Notes under the pieces: generated by a model
What the model was told of the DNA's origin: nothing
The model's database searches: none
What the model saw: the letters and a program-made list of their open reading frames with translations, nothing else
Made by a program: the position numbers and the translations under genes
Shown: in pieces, positions 10,869-19,591 of the stretch
How positions within the stretch are numbered: position 1 is the first letter of the stretch
How the letters are laid out: every line of letters starts with the position of its first letter
NCBI RefSeq assembly: GCF_014202115.1
Contig: NZ_JACHFW010000012.1
Span: 47,971 to 111,970, forward strand
DNA from: Catenibacillus scindens
Lineage (GTDB): Bacteria; Bacillota; Clostridia; Lachnospirales; Lachnospiraceae
DNA: 64,000 bases
Reading direction: 5' to 3'

Positions 10869-11104
10869 AACTGGATTCCCCTTTCCTCCATTAAGCTGAT
10901 AATATCATCCAGGATATAGTCTTTACTTTGGGTATGCAGCATCTCATACTCCGGTATAATGTAGCTGTTTAGAATATCACTTTTTTCAGTCAATGCCTGA
11001 TAAACTTCTTCAGCATTTTTCCCAAATCTAGCGGCAATATTTTCAATACAGAAAACGGCAAATTCCAGTTCATCTGTATTTTTAATGCTGGCACTGTTTA
11101 ACAT
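10865..11104 (-). CDS. DUF3791 family protein
   Basis: A 79-residue, mostly helical protein matching the DUF3791 pattern: LEFAVFCIENIAARFGKNAE, then YQALTEKSDIL and a closing YIIPEYEMLHTQSKDYILDDI. These small proteins sit beside DUF3990 genes in many Firmicutes and may be the partner or antidote of that protein; this role is inference from context. The gene overlaps the broken DUF3990 gene by four bases, so the two were translationally coupled. Confidence 0.75.
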   Translation of the reverse strand: MLNSASIKNTDELEFAVFCIENIAARFGKNAEEVYQALTEKSDILNSYIIPEYEMLHTQSKDYILDDIISLMEERGIQL

Positions 11105-11195
11105 AGCCGTTGCCCCCTGTTTGTCATATTAAAAATAAATTTTGATTTACGGATATTTGCAAAAATATGGCTCTGAAAGCCGGTTCTTGCATCAT

Positions 11196-11250
11196 CCAAA
11201 AGATAGGAACTTTTTGTTCATTATACATTGGAAGTTCGTGTGGGTTAATC
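11196..11250. repeat. 55-bp direct repeat, left copy
   Basis: This stretch matches 14151-14205 at 50 of 55 positions without gaps, in the same orientation. The best-conserved core runs through GTTCATTATACATTGGAAG. The two copies bracket the relaxase, AbiE and IS21 remnants, so they may be borders or duplicated flanks of a decayed mobile element. Confidence 0.75.
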
Positions 11251-11269
11251 ATTTATCATTGTTATTTTT

Positions 11270-11434
11270 ATGTTCCTGTTTAATGGCGGAAGAAGAAAAA
11301 CATTCATTAATATTGCGGGAATACTGTTGGCGGGTGGACTCCTTACCCTTAATGTGATCTTAACGACTCATAACAAAATTTTCAGCGAATATACATTATT
11401 GATCGATATTGTCATTTTGTTTTTATATCTCTAA
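11270..11434 (+). pseudogene. Fragment of an integral membrane protein
   Basis: A 54-codon frame from the ATG at 11270 encodes two hydrophobic spans (around INIAGILLAGGLLTLNVIL and TLLIDIVILFLYL) joined by a short polar loop. There is no ribosome site, and it abuts the relaxase remnant, so it is probably a piece of a lost gene. The rest of 11105-11432 holds only the 55-bp repeat. Confidence 0.4.
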
Positions 11435-12413
11435 CAAGAAGAGCCTGTATGGAATCCGCAATGTCAGTGACCGGCTTTGCCGGGAGCATGGTCTGTCCGT
11501 CATTATTCCCGGAAAGGAAAAGGGGAAAAGCTAGAAAGAATATCAGGCCACCCGTGAAGGTAAGAGCTGGAAGGAAAAGCTGCGTGTTGTGATGGATTCC
11601 TGTATTCGTCAGGCAAAGGATTATGACGATTTTCTCCGGCTCATGCAGAAAAACGGTTATGAAATCAAACAGGGCAAATATACTTCCTTCCGCGCTGCCG
11701 GACAGCAGCGGTTTACCAGAGGGAAAACCCTCGGCACAGAGTATACCGAGGAACGGATCAGGGAGCGGATTGCCGGAAGTCCAAAACGGGGCTTTACGGT
11801 TCGCAAGGAATCCGAGCTAATCCGGCAGCTTATTGACCTGCAGAATGACAGCCGGGTACAGGAAAGTGGTGGGTTTGCTCACTGGGCGAAATTGAATAAT
11901 CTCAAACAGGCTGCAAAGACACTAAATTTCCTCATGGACAATAACCTGACTTCCCACGCGGAACTGATCGCCAAGATCAAAGAGTTGTCGGCAGCCAGCG
12001 AGCAGGCCGCCGGTTCCGTCAAGGAGCTGGAAAAGAAATTAAATCACATGGCGGTTATACTGAAACAGCTCAATGCTTACCGGCAGACGCGGCCAGTCTA
12101 TGAGGCGTACCAGAAGGCAAAGGACAAAGAGGGATTTTCTAAGCAGCACCAAGCAGAATTGATTATCTATGAGGCCACTGTCAAAAACTTAAATGCGCTG
12201 AAAACAGATGGAAAGAAACTTCCACCCTACAAGGAGCTGCGGAAACAGTATGAGCAGATAACAGCGGAAAAGGATAAACTGTATCAGGAATACCGGAAAC
12301 TGAATCAGAAAGTCCGGCAGCATGAAACTGTCCGGGCAAATCTGGAACAGCTCATCCGGCCGGAGCCGGAAAAAGACCGGGGCAAAGAAAAAGAATCTTC
12401 CATCCAGATTTGA
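11433..12413 (+). pseudogene. Relaxase / mobilisation nuclease, C-terminal remnant
   Basis: From 11433 the frame reads NKKSLYGIRNVSDRLCREHG, then a TAG at 11532-11534 where relatives carry Tyr (GKS*KEYQATREG), then continues open to 12413. The later part (SFRAAGQQRFTRGKTLGTEY and long coiled-coil helices from about codon 150) is the usual tail of MobA/VirD2-type relaxases of conjugative or mobilisable elements. The catalytic N-terminal domain with its histidine triad and tyrosine is gone. An ATG at 11589 could give a 274-residue product, but this would have no nicking activity. Confidence 0.8.
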
Positions 12414-12460
12414 CAGGTATAAATCTGCAAAAATCGGCCATAATAAAACCATCAAGGATA

Positions 12461-12499
12461 TGTACAAACTTGATACCGTATATTATAATAGTGTCAAGT
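12461..12499 (+). promoter_or_regulatory. Promoter with overlapping operator for abiEi
   Basis: The -35 box TGTACA (12461-12466) and the -10 box TATAAT (12484-12489) are 17 bp apart. ACTTGATAC (12468-12476) and GTGTCAAGT (12491-12499) form an inverted repeat with one mismatch that brackets the -10 box. AbiEi antitoxins are known to repress their own promoters through inverted repeats, so this is a good candidate operator. Confidence 0.65.
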
Positions 12500-12520
12500 T
12501 ATAACAAGAGAGGTGATGTT

Positions 12521-13114
12521 ATGACCGATTTAGATTCTTTGAAAAAACTTGTCAGAGAAAATGGCTATCTATATACGAAAGACGTAACCAGCGCAGGGAT
12601 TCGCCGAGAACAGCTTAAAAAATATCTGGATGAAGGCAGTCTGATCCGGGAAAGCCGGGGAATCTATTCCTTTGCGGACAGTATCAATGACGAATTTGTA
12701 TTGCTGCAGAGCAGATGTAAAAAAGGGGTTTTCTCTTATGGAACAGCATTATATTTTCATGGCCTGTCTGACCGTTTCCCACAGATGGTTTCCATGACAG
12801 TGCCAAAGACCTATAATGTATTTTATCTAAAGGAAGAATTGTTTCATGTAGAGTTCCACCGGATCAAGCCGTCCTTATGGAGCATTGGAATGATGGAGAT
12901 GGTCTCACCGCAAGGCGGAAAAATCATGGTCTATGACAGAGAACGGTGTATCTGTGATATGATACGGAGCCGCAAACAGGCAGACCCACAGGTTTTTAGC
13001 CAAGCGGTGAAAGGATATTTTGCTTCCAAAGAGCGTGACAACATCCGACTGATGGAATATGCCAAGAAATTTCACATTGAGGAAAAAGTACAAGAGTATA
13101 TGGAGATATTATGA
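12521..13114 (+). CDS. AbiEi-family type IV antitoxin / transcriptional regulator
   Basis: A 197-residue protein with an N-terminal winged-helix region (LVRENGYLYTKDVTSAGI, then LIRESRGIYSFA) followed by the AbiEi antitoxin domain (FSYGTALYFHGLSDRFP, VYDRERCICDMIR). In type IV systems this protein counters the AbiEii nucleotidyltransferase and represses the operon. The ATG at 12521 has GAGAGGTGAT upstream; the open frame extends 37 codons further but without a ribosome site. It overlaps the next gene by four bases. Because the toxin partner is truncated, this is now an orphan antitoxin. Confidence 0.88.
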   Translation: MTDLDSLKKLVRENGYLYTKDVTSAGIRREQLKKYLDEGSLIRESRGIYSFADSINDEFVLLQSRCKKGVFSYGTALYFHGLSDRFPQMVSMTVPKTYNVFYLKEELFHVEFHRIKPSLWSIGMMEMVSPQGGKIMVYDRERCICDMIRSRKQADPQVFSQAVKGYFASKERDNIRLMEYAKKFHIEEKVQEYMEIL

Positions 13115-13644
13115 TGAAAACACCAGAACAACTAAAAGGAGCCATTCGCAATCTGGCAAAGAAGAAAGGAATCCATGCACAGGAAGTCCTGCAGATTTTT
13201 ATGTTTGAACGTATCATTGAACGTCTTTCTGTTTCCCCGTACAAGGACAGATTTATTTTAAAAGGCGGGCTGTTGATTTCCGCCATCCTCCGGTATGTCA
13301 GGCTGCCTGATCTGCTAATGGAGTATGGGGACTCCACCGTAGTTGCCGGGAATCAAAGGAAGCTGCTTGAACGCTACAGCCGGATACCTCTCCTGATACT
13401 GGATGAGTGGCTGGTGTCTGACATATCGGATGCGGAACTCCACTTCCTGTTTGAACTTATGGAAAGGCGCTCGGATACAACCTCTACCATCTTCTGTACA
13501 CAATACCGCAAGGATGACTGGGTGAAACGTCTGGGCGAAGGAGTACGGGCAGAAGCGATTGTAGACCGTTACGCATACACAGCCTTCTGGATTGAAACTG
13601 GCAGCACCAATATGAGGGAATACTGTGCCAAGCATAAAAGGTAA
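13111..13644 (+). pseudogene. Chimera of AbiEii toxin N-terminus and IS21 IstB-like C-terminus
   Basis: The first 60 or so residues (MKTPEQLKGAIRNLAKKKGI to FILKGGLLISAIL) are the start of an AbiEii-type toxin. From about residue 63 the sequence switches without losing frame to the C-terminal half of the IS21 helper ATPase IstB: VRLPDLLMEYGD, the Walker B LLILDEWL, then the segment STIFCTQYR. The toxin loses the acidic catalytic residues that follow the GG motif, and IstB loses its Walker A. The likely history is IS21 insertion followed by deletion. Neither activity is expected. Confidence 0.85.
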
Positions 13645-13699
13645 AAAACACACCGGTGGATCCCAAAAGCGTATTGCTGGGTCTGTGAGAAAAATCAGT

Positions 13700-13722
13700 G
13701 GGTCTGAGCAAAGCTCAGACCC
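13700..13722. other. Perfect hairpin after the IS21 remnant
   Basis: GGGTCTGAGC (13700-13709) and GCTCAGACCC (13713-13722) are perfect inverted arms with an AAA loop and no T run. GGATCCC occurs on both sides (13658-13664 and 13723-13729). It may be the remains of the insertion sequence end. The remaining bases up to 13850 are A+T-rich without other signals. Confidence 0.5.
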
Positions 13723-13850
13723 GGATCCCTTGGCGTGAAATAATCAACGATTCTTAATTATCTTTAGATAACGATTTACAGTATCACTTTTTTCTTCTCT
13801 TATACAGTATTATATAAGAAAATCAGGGTGGTAATTTGGAGGTGTGTTTA

Positions 13851-14117
13851 ATGAAACCCCAAAATTGTCGAAAAATAATAAATGGGCTTGCTTTAATAGG
13901 AATGGGAATGGTTTTTTTATCATATATTCCATTTTTAAGTTCAATTCATAGAGAAATGATTTTTGTGGCCACATTTCTTGTGGTCGGTGACGTTATCTTT
14001 GGATTTATTTTTTTACGATGTCCACACTGTAAAAAATTATTAAATTTTAAGTGGTCATCACAAAGTATTTGTCATAATTGCGGAGAAAAATTAGATGATG
14101 ATAGCTTGAAATCATAA
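13851..14117 (+). CDS. Small membrane protein with C-terminal zinc ribbon
   Basis: An 88-residue protein with two membrane helices (about residues 10-28 and 36-56) followed by a cytoplasmic zinc-ribbon formed by CPHCKK and CHNCGEK. The ATG at 13851 has GGAGGTG six bases upstream, a better site than the GTG-rich codons before it. The function is unknown. It lies within the 55-bp direct repeats and may be cargo of the decayed element. Confidence 0.65.
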   Translation: MKPQNCRKIINGLALIGMGMVFLSYIPFLSSIHREMIFVATFLVVGDVIFGFIFLRCPHCKKLLNFKWSSQSICHNCGEKLDDDSLKS

Positions 14118-14150
14118 ACTTGAAGACTGCAAAACATTATTTTTCAATTT

Positions 14151-14205
14151 CCAAAAGACAGGTACTTCTTGTTCATTATACATTGGAAGTTTGTGTGGGT
14201 CAATC
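14151..14205. repeat. 55-bp direct repeat, right copy
   Basis: This is the second copy of the repeat at 11196-11250, with five mismatches. The flanking 14118-14451 has no gene; besides this repeat it holds a half-copy of the palindromic family at 14362-14420 (AGTAACAGATCAGCCCGCG and the following G+C-rich bases), which resembles the reverse strand of the repeat at 1289-1425. Confidence 0.75.
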
Positions 14206-14451
14206 TATTCAGAGGGCTTGTGGGATGGCCTGAAAATCTGTTGAAGTTATTTTAATATATTGAGTTTGCCATTTTTCCTTAGTTTGAAATGTAGAAAAAT
14301 CCTATGGATTTTCATCAAATTGTGTCAATAGAAAGAACGTATACGACATGATAAAATAAAAAGTAACAGATCAGCCCGCGCCTACGCTGTGCCGCACTTG
14401 CGCACTGCTCCGGAAAATGGGTTAAGGAACAAATGTTTTTAAGGGGGGATA

Positions 14452-15525
14452 ATGGCTATGAAGAAATATAAAAAAGTGATATGGATTGTATTATTCATCT
14501 TCACTCTGTCAGGATGTTCTCATTCTGCCCATGGGCAGCTTTACTGCACTTCAAACCAGCACGGGAATGTCATACTTAATGACAACTCTTTGATATTATT
14601 ATCGGGAAACGATCTTGTTTCCATTCATCTTTCATCCAATCCCACCCTGGAAATTCTGGAAAATACCCATTGGCCGTGGACTACCTCTATTGGTGAAGTG
14701 AATGGAATTTTATATGGAGTCTATAATAACAATGGACTTGTTGAAATTAAAGAAATGTCTTTAACAAATCCCTTCGAAGATTCCATGAAAGCACGCATTA
14801 TCACAGGGATGTTAGAACAGGGAAATTTCTTTTTTCATGATGGATTTTTTTATTTTATAATGGCAGAAAATGAACAGGTTTATTTGGCCAGAGCAGACCT
14901 GGAAAATATTGATCATACAGATATTCTCCGGGCGGACTCGGCAGAAATTGAAAAACTTTGCGCAGTTTCCGATTCGGAACAAAGTGTTTCTCAAATACAT
15001 ATCCGTGTCTGTGACAATAAAATTATGATCCATGGCGTAGTGCATACAATAAATGAATATTATCACACCATTTCTATTTACGATCCGGACACAAAGGTTC
15101 TGGAGACTTTACCGATAACATCTTTACGTCGTATGGCCGGAACAACAGAAAAAATATGTTCGGTCAATCGCCAGGGAGCCATTGAGGTCTATGATATTAA
15201 AAATCAACAGACGGATTTAACCTTTTGTCCGAGATCCTATAATAAAAGCGGTGACTATTTGGATTTGTCCTGCGACAACAATTTTATTTATGTTTCATAC
15301 ACTCAGCCTGTCAATACTTCTTCAGAATCCTATTGCACTGAAATCTACGACTACCAGGGAAATTACATCACCGAAATATCTACGGTAAATGACAGCCGTT
15401 ATATATGCAGTACCAGGGACTATATTTTATTAGGAAAGCTGATGTCTCCCCCATTAGAAGCAGAAGAATTTTACCTTATAAGAAAATCAGATTTTAAACA
15501 GACAACCGTTCCAATATACTCATAA
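14452..15525 (+). CDS. Lipoprotein, probable beta-propeller-like, unknown function
   Basis: A 357-residue protein with a type II signal peptide: a basic start, a hydrophobic core and the lipobox TLSGC. The mature part is rich in short beta strands with repeated aromatic-glycine patterns, which suggests a propeller-like fold, but I see no named family. The start may be 14452 or the in-frame ATG at 14458; AAGGGGGGATA precedes both. It has its own promoter region and no close partner. Confidence 0.65.
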   Translation: MAMKKYKKVIWIVLFIFTLSGCSHSAHGQLYCTSNQHGNVILNDNSLILLSGNDLVSIHLSSNPTLEILENTHWPWTTSIGEVNGILYGVYNNNGLVEIKEMSLTNPFEDSMKARIITGMLEQGNFFFHDGFFYFIMAENEQVYLARADLENIDHTDILRADSAEIEKLCAVSDSEQSVSQIHIRVCDNKIMIHGVVHTINEYYHTISIYDPDTKVLETLPITSLRRMAGTTEKICSVNRQGAIEVYDIKNQQTDLTFCPRSYNKSGDYLDLSCDNNFIYVSYTQPVNTSSESYCTEIYDYQGNYITEISTVNDSRYICSTRDYILLGKLMSPPLEAEEFYLIRKSDFKQTTVPIYS

Positions 15526-15669
15526 CATAATTTATATCTATGCGGATCTGCGTTGAAAATAGGTCAGTAACTTACATCAAAAGAAGGACATTAATATGAC
15601 AAAGTACTGGAATAAGAATTGTATATAGGCGTGAAAGAAAGATCAAGATATTTGCGTAGGACTAATCAT

Positions 15670-15694
15670 GTCAAAATATTAACAATATTTTGAC
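15670..15694. promoter_or_regulatory. Perfect A+T-rich inverted repeat
   Basis: GTCAAAATATT (15670-15680) and AATATTTTGAC (15684-15694) are perfect 11-bp arms around AAC. It lies 165 bases before the aldehyde dehydrogenase and may be an operator or a weak terminator of the lipoprotein gene. Nothing else is recognisable in 15526-15858. Confidence 0.5.
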
Positions 15695-15858
15695 AATTTT
15701 TATACAAAGTTTCTTTAATCAGAAATTATAAAGATAATACTGAAAATTTTCCTTTATAATGCGGAAATATTTAATTTGATTTATATTTGCGTGAAGATTT
15801 ATACTTTAATCATTCAATGTGCGTTTCTTTAAAGTACAGTTATATGAGGAGGTAAATC

Positions 15859-17325
15859 ATGGAATTTTTCAAAACTTACAGTTCATTTATTGGAGGAAAA
15901 TTTATTGATCCGGAGCAGGGAAAGATCCGGAAAGATTGTAACCCGTCCAACGGGGAACTTCTGGCGGAGCTTAGTTTTTCCGACGCGTCTGTGTTAGATA
16001 CAGTTGTGGACACCGCAAGAACCGCTTATGGAAGCTGGGGGAAATCCACAAAACTTTTCAGAGCCGGGATTCTTAATAAAATGGCAGATGTAATGGAGTC
16101 CAATAAAGACTATCTGGCTTCTATTGAGGCGCGGGATGTGGGTAAGCCTATTGAGGAGGCAAAGCTCCAGATGGAGATGTGCATTTCTGAGTACAAGTAT
16201 TTTGCTGCGTCCATATTATCTCAGGACGATACACTTGTGACACACGATAACGGGTCCATGTCCGCGGTTTTAAGAGAGCCTCTGGGCGTTGTGGGTATTA
16301 TTCTGCCCTGGAACGCTCCGGCCATGCTGTTATCCTGGAAGGTTGCCCCGGCTCTGGCTGCCGGCAACTGTGTCATTGTAAAACCGGCCAGTGCCGCGCC
16401 TCTGATTATCCTTGAGCTGGCCAGATTGTGGGCGGATGTTATTCCGGCCGGTGTCTTTAATGTTATCCTCGCCACAGGCGACGGCGTTGGCGATGCTCTT
16501 TTAAACCACAAAGGGATTGATAAGTTTTCATTTACCGGTTCAACGGCTGTAGGAAAACATGTGGGTTCTGTGACTGGCGGAAATATTGTGCCATGCACCC
16601 TTGAACTTGGCGGAAAATCAGCCAATATTATTTTTGAGGATGCTCAGATTGACCGGGCTTTACAGTACGCTATGCTTGGGATTCTTTCCACCCAGGGTGA
16701 GATATGTGTCGGCGGTTCCCGTCTGCTTCTCCACGAATCTATCTATGACAAATTTCTTGACATGATCGTGAAAAAGTTTGAAGCGTTAAGCGTGGGCGAT
16801 CCTATGAATCCGGCGAATCAGATCGGACCAATGATCGACGAAAAACAGATGAATAAAGTTCTTGAATATATTGAGATCGGCAAACAGGAGGGCGCCCGTC
16901 TTATGTGCGGCGGCACACGTGTGACAAGCGATGGACGGGACAAAGGATTTTTTGTGGCTCCCACAATTTTTGCTGATGTGGACAATAACATGCGTATCGC
17001 CCGCGAAGAAATTTTTGGGCCGGTTTTGTGCGTGATGAAATTTAAAGATGAGGAAGAAGCTATCCATATTGCCAACGATTCGGAATACGGACTTGGAGCC
17101 GGCGTGTGGACAAGAAATCTTCCAAAAGCCTTCCGTGTGGGAAAGGCTCTCCAGGCAGGAACAGTGTGGGTGAATGACTATCTGACCAGTACGCCGGGCA
17201 ACCCATTTGGCGGATATAAACGTTCCGGAATCGGACGTGAGATACACAAAATGGCTTTAGATAATTATTCCAATGTTAAAAATCTCTGTATCTGCCCGGA
17301 TGAAAATGTTCCGGAATTTTTCTAA
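15859..17325 (+). CDS. NAD(P)-dependent aldehyde dehydrogenase
   Basis: A 488-residue member of the aldehyde dehydrogenase superfamily, the full usual length. The nucleotide-binding and catalytic signatures are complete: ILPWNAPAMLLSWKVAPALA, the KPAS segment, FTGSTAVGK, the general-base glutamate in LELGGKSANI, and the nucleophilic cysteine in GEICVGGSR. The C-terminal GGYKRSGIGRE motif is also present. The enzyme oxidises an aldehyde to a carboxylic acid; the sequence resembles betaine or aromatic aldehyde dehydrogenases, but the substrate is unknown. The ATG follows GAGGAGG. It is monocistronic, ending at a long palindromic terminator. Confidence 0.93.
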   Translation: MEFFKTYSSFIGGKFIDPEQGKIRKDCNPSNGELLAELSFSDASVLDTVVDTARTAYGSWGKSTKLFRAGILNKMADVMESNKDYLASIEARDVGKPIEEAKLQMEMCISEYKYFAASILSQDDTLVTHDNGSMSAVLREPLGVVGIILPWNAPAMLLSWKVAPALAAGNCVIVKPASAAPLIILELARLWADVIPAGVFNVILATGDGVGDALLNHKGIDKFSFTGSTAVGKHVGSVTGGNIVPCTLELGGKSANIIFEDAQIDRALQYAMLGILSTQGEICVGGSRLLLHESIYDKFLDMIVKKFEALSVGDPMNPANQIGPMIDEKQMNKVLEYIEIGKQEGARLMCGGTRVTSDGRDKGFFVAPTIFADVDNNMRIAREEIFGPVLCVMKFKDEEEAIHIANDSEYGLGAGVWTRNLPKAFRVGKALQAGTVWVNDYLTSTPGNPFGGYKRSGIGREIHKMALDNYSNVKNLCICPDENVPEFF

Positions 17326-17336
17326 AGGATATCTTT

Positions 17337-17369
17337 GCAGCGATTCAGCCGGGGCTGAGCATTTACTGC
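17337..17369. repeat. Degenerate member of the palindromic repeat family
   Basis: GCAGCGATTCAGCC (17337-17350) and GGCTGAGC (17353-17360) resemble the two arms of the family at 20627 and 45315, though the outer parts have diverged. Confidence 0.4.
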
Positions 17370-17390
17370 GCAGGCCGTGAGAAAGTGATC

Positions 17391-17428
17391 CAAAGCGCCG
17401 GGGAGTTTTAAAACTCCCCGGCGCTTTG
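17391..17428. terminator. Long palindromic bidirectional terminator
   Basis: The two 19-base arms (17391-17409 and 17410-17428) are perfect inverted copies built around CGCCGGGGAGTTTT. It lies between the converging aldehyde dehydrogenase and MATE genes and can serve both. Confidence 0.85.
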
Positions 17429-17470
17429 GGCATTACCTTGCGGTTGGACATCTGGCGGGCAGAACTTTCC

Positions 17471-18841
17471 TCACGCCACCATCTTCTCAGGATGTTTTTT
17501 CAGATACCGGTAATAGCACGTACAGATGATACAGCTTGTAATGGACGCCGCTGGGGTGGCGAAGCCCATGAGGAACAGTGAGGATGTGGTCTGGCAGATG
17601 AGATAGGACAGAGGGATGCGGACGCCAAAAGCACCGATAAGTCCCTGGATCATTACCAGTTTTGTGTGGCCGCAGCCGTTAAAGTATCCCATAAAGCAGA
17701 ACAGGACGCAGGTAATGATGCAGTCCAGTGAAAACGACCGAAGATAGCTGGCTGAGGCCGCAATTACCTGGGCGTCTGTGGAGAAAATCGCCGATAAAAG
17801 ACTGCCTCCAAAAACGCCTAAAAGGAACATAAATACGCCGACGCACAGCGCTGTCCTCATGCCAAGAAAGAGAGCCTTTCTGGCTCGGTCCGGCTTTCCC
17901 GCGCCCATGTTCTGGGCCACAAAGGCGGACATAGCCTGCATGAACGCCGACGGGATCAGCATGATAAAGTTGACCACCTTTACGGCAATGCCGTAGCCGG
18001 CGGAAGATAAAAGTCCCATACTGTTGACCATGGAATTGACAAGGACAAAGGAGAGGCTGGTGAGAGTATCCTGAAGAGCGATGGGAAGGCCCAGAAGGAC
18101 CATGGATTTGATCTCGTGTTTGTGAAAGCGGATCATGCTCTTATTAAATTCAAAGGGCAGCCCGGTTTTTTTGATGATCACCAGGGACAGGATCACACTG
18201 ACGGCCTGGGCGGCGATGGTGGCGATGGCAGCTCCCGCCACATCCATGTGGAAAACGCCTACAAGGAGCAGATCCCCCACAACATTGACAGCGCAGGCAA
18301 TGGATACAAAGATCAGGGGCAGCTTTGAATTTCCGATCCCCCGGAAAATACCGCTGATCACATTGTAGGCGGTGACAAATACCATGCCGGCGCCGCAGAT
18401 CTGAAGATAATCCACACATTGATCCACAGCTTCCGCGGGAACCTGCATGGCGTGGGTTAAGGGCAGCGCCAGGGCAAACATGATGACGCTGACAACAATA
18501 GCTACAATGATAAACAGGCAGATGGCCGCGCCTACCGTTTTTCCGGCCCGCTTAGGGTCGTTCTCTCCGATGTGGCGGCCGATGAGGATCGTCGTACCCA
18601 TAGTCAGGCCGGAGACAAACATAGTGACCATTTGAATAATGGAACTGCCGGTGGATACGGCCGAAAGGCTGGTGGAATCTCCAAACCATCCCACGACCAT
18701 CAGATCCACTGCGCCGTACATGGCCTGTAAAAACAGCGCCCCGACAATGGGGAGCATAAAACGGATCAGCGGCGACAAAATTTTTCCCTCGGTAAAGCCG
18801 CTGGACAAGTTCTTTTCCAATTCATTTTCCTCCTCATACAT
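17471..18841 (-). CDS. MATE family multidrug/sodium exporter
   Basis: A multi-spanning transporter of about 456 residues. Two homologous halves of six helices are seen, with the first half beginning PLIRFMLPIVGALFLQAMYGAVD, a typical MATE opening (MatE domain). FVAQNMGAGKPDRA in the second half is a strong family motif. Such proteins expel drugs or metabolites in exchange for sodium or protons. The ATG at 18841 is the first plausible start; a TTG seven codons further in has a GAGGAGG site at better spacing. It is divergent from the deglycosidase cassette at 19080, so the two share the upstream region and may be co-regulated. Confidence 0.9.
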   Translation of the reverse strand: MYEEENELEKNLSSGFTEGKILSPLIRFMLPIVGALFLQAMYGAVDLMVVGWFGDSTSLSAVSTGSSIIQMVTMFVSGLTMGTTILIGRHIGENDPKRAGKTVGAAICLFIIVAIVVSVIMFALALPLTHAMQVPAEAVDQCVDYLQICGAGMVFVTAYNVISGIFRGIGNSKLPLIFVSIACAVNVVGDLLLVGVFHMDVAGAAIATIAAQAVSVILSLVIIKKTGLPFEFNKSMIRFHKHEIKSMVLLGLPIALQDTLTSLSFVLVNSMVNSMGLLSSAGYGIAVKVVNFIMLIPSAFMQAMSAFVAQNMGAGKPDRARKALFLGMRTALCVGVFMFLLGVFGGSLLSAIFSTDAQVIAASASYLRSFSLDCIITCVLFCFMGYFNGCGHTKLVMIQGLIGAFGVRIPLSYLICQTTSSLFLMGFATPAASITSCIICTCYYRYLKKHPEKMVA

Positions 18842-18974
18842 TTTATAATCTCTTTTCTTCTTCTGTTGCCCATAGGGGAAACAGTACTCCCAGCTCATTA
18901 TAATATAAAATAATGCTATAAAACATTTCAGATTGAGAAAATCTGTGCGGATAATATCCTTTAAAAGAAAAGTG

Positions 18975-19046
18975 GTTATGCAAAATAGATAAAAAAAGAC
19001 GTTTTAAAAGAATAACCATGGACACATTAACTATGATACTATAAAT
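18975..19046 (+). promoter_or_regulatory. Promoter/operator region of deglycosidase cassette 1
   Basis: GTTATGCAAAAT (18975-18986) and AATAACCAT (19011-19019) recur at 23435 and 23471 with identical spacing, followed by matching bases through ATAAATA (19041-19047). GGTTAT and ATAACC are inverted, as expected for a LysR-type site. The region ends at the core promoter before the start at 19080. Confidence 0.65.
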
Positions 19047-19079
19047 ATACGGACAAAATACACAAAGGAGGAGGATAAA

Positions 19080-19577
19080 ATGGAGAAAACTTTGGATGAA
19101 AGAATGGCTATTGTAAAAGATATCATTTTTGGCCGGGCAGACATGTTAATGACAAAACCTTTAAAGGAGGGCAGTTTAAAGAATAAATGTATTGGGGATT
19201 GCTGCACCGGCTATACTTTTGAAATTGACAATTTAAGTTACCGCGGCGTATGGGTATCGACCCTTGAAGGTATTCGCCTTAAAGTGGATGGGGAAGAAGT
19301 GCCGCAGGAGAATATGATGGTATGTCTGAAAGGTATGAAATTTTCCATATGTGATCTTGAAGGACATACGGAGGTATTCTGGGGCGCCCATGATCCTTGT
19401 ATGATCAGCGTTAATAAAGTTGGGGGACTTTCAAAAGGCGAACACAAGGTTGAGATCGAGATTTTGAAGCGGGCGGACTTCGGACATTCCTACGGTGAGG
19501 GCGAAGAAGGCTATGAAAACGCTTCCGAGTTCCACCAGCCTCAGGTCATCAAAGACGAAGGCGTTTATACGATTTAA
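19080..19577 (+). CDS. C-glycoside deglycosidase beta subunit (copy 1)
   Basis: A 165-residue protein of the small-subunit family (DUF6379-like) of C-glycoside deglycosidases, known from the DgpB, CarC and DfgB proteins. It forms a complex with the alpha subunit; together they cleave the carbon-carbon bond between an aglycone and a 3-oxo sugar. Recognisable stretches are SLKNKCIGDCCTGYTFEID, SYRGVWVSTLEGI and GGLSKGEHKVEIEI. The fold is expected to be a beta-sandwich. AAGGAGGAGG lies at a good distance before the ATG. The alpha subunit follows after 14 bases. The paralogue at 23551 is very similar. The family assignment rests on recognition of the sequence pattern and on the adjacent alpha subunit. 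Confidence 0.82.
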   Translation: MEKTLDERMAIVKDIIFGRADMLMTKPLKEGSLKNKCIGDCCTGYTFEIDNLSYRGVWVSTLEGIRLKVDGEEVPQENMMVCLKGMKFSICDLEGHTEVFWGAHDPCMISVNKVGGLSKGEHKVEIEILKRADFGHSYGEGEEGYENASEFHQPQVIKDEGVYTI

Positions 19578-19591
19578 GGAGGAGGGAGAAT

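Noticed and set aside
11142..11357. A 71-codon plus-strand frame over the left 55-bp repeat
   Set aside because: There is no ribosome site, the frame crosses the repeat, and its composition is not protein-like; a different frame there encodes a membrane-like fragment.
13645..13735. Complete IS21 element
   Set aside because: Only the C-terminal half of IstB and a possible end remain; there is no IstA transposase.
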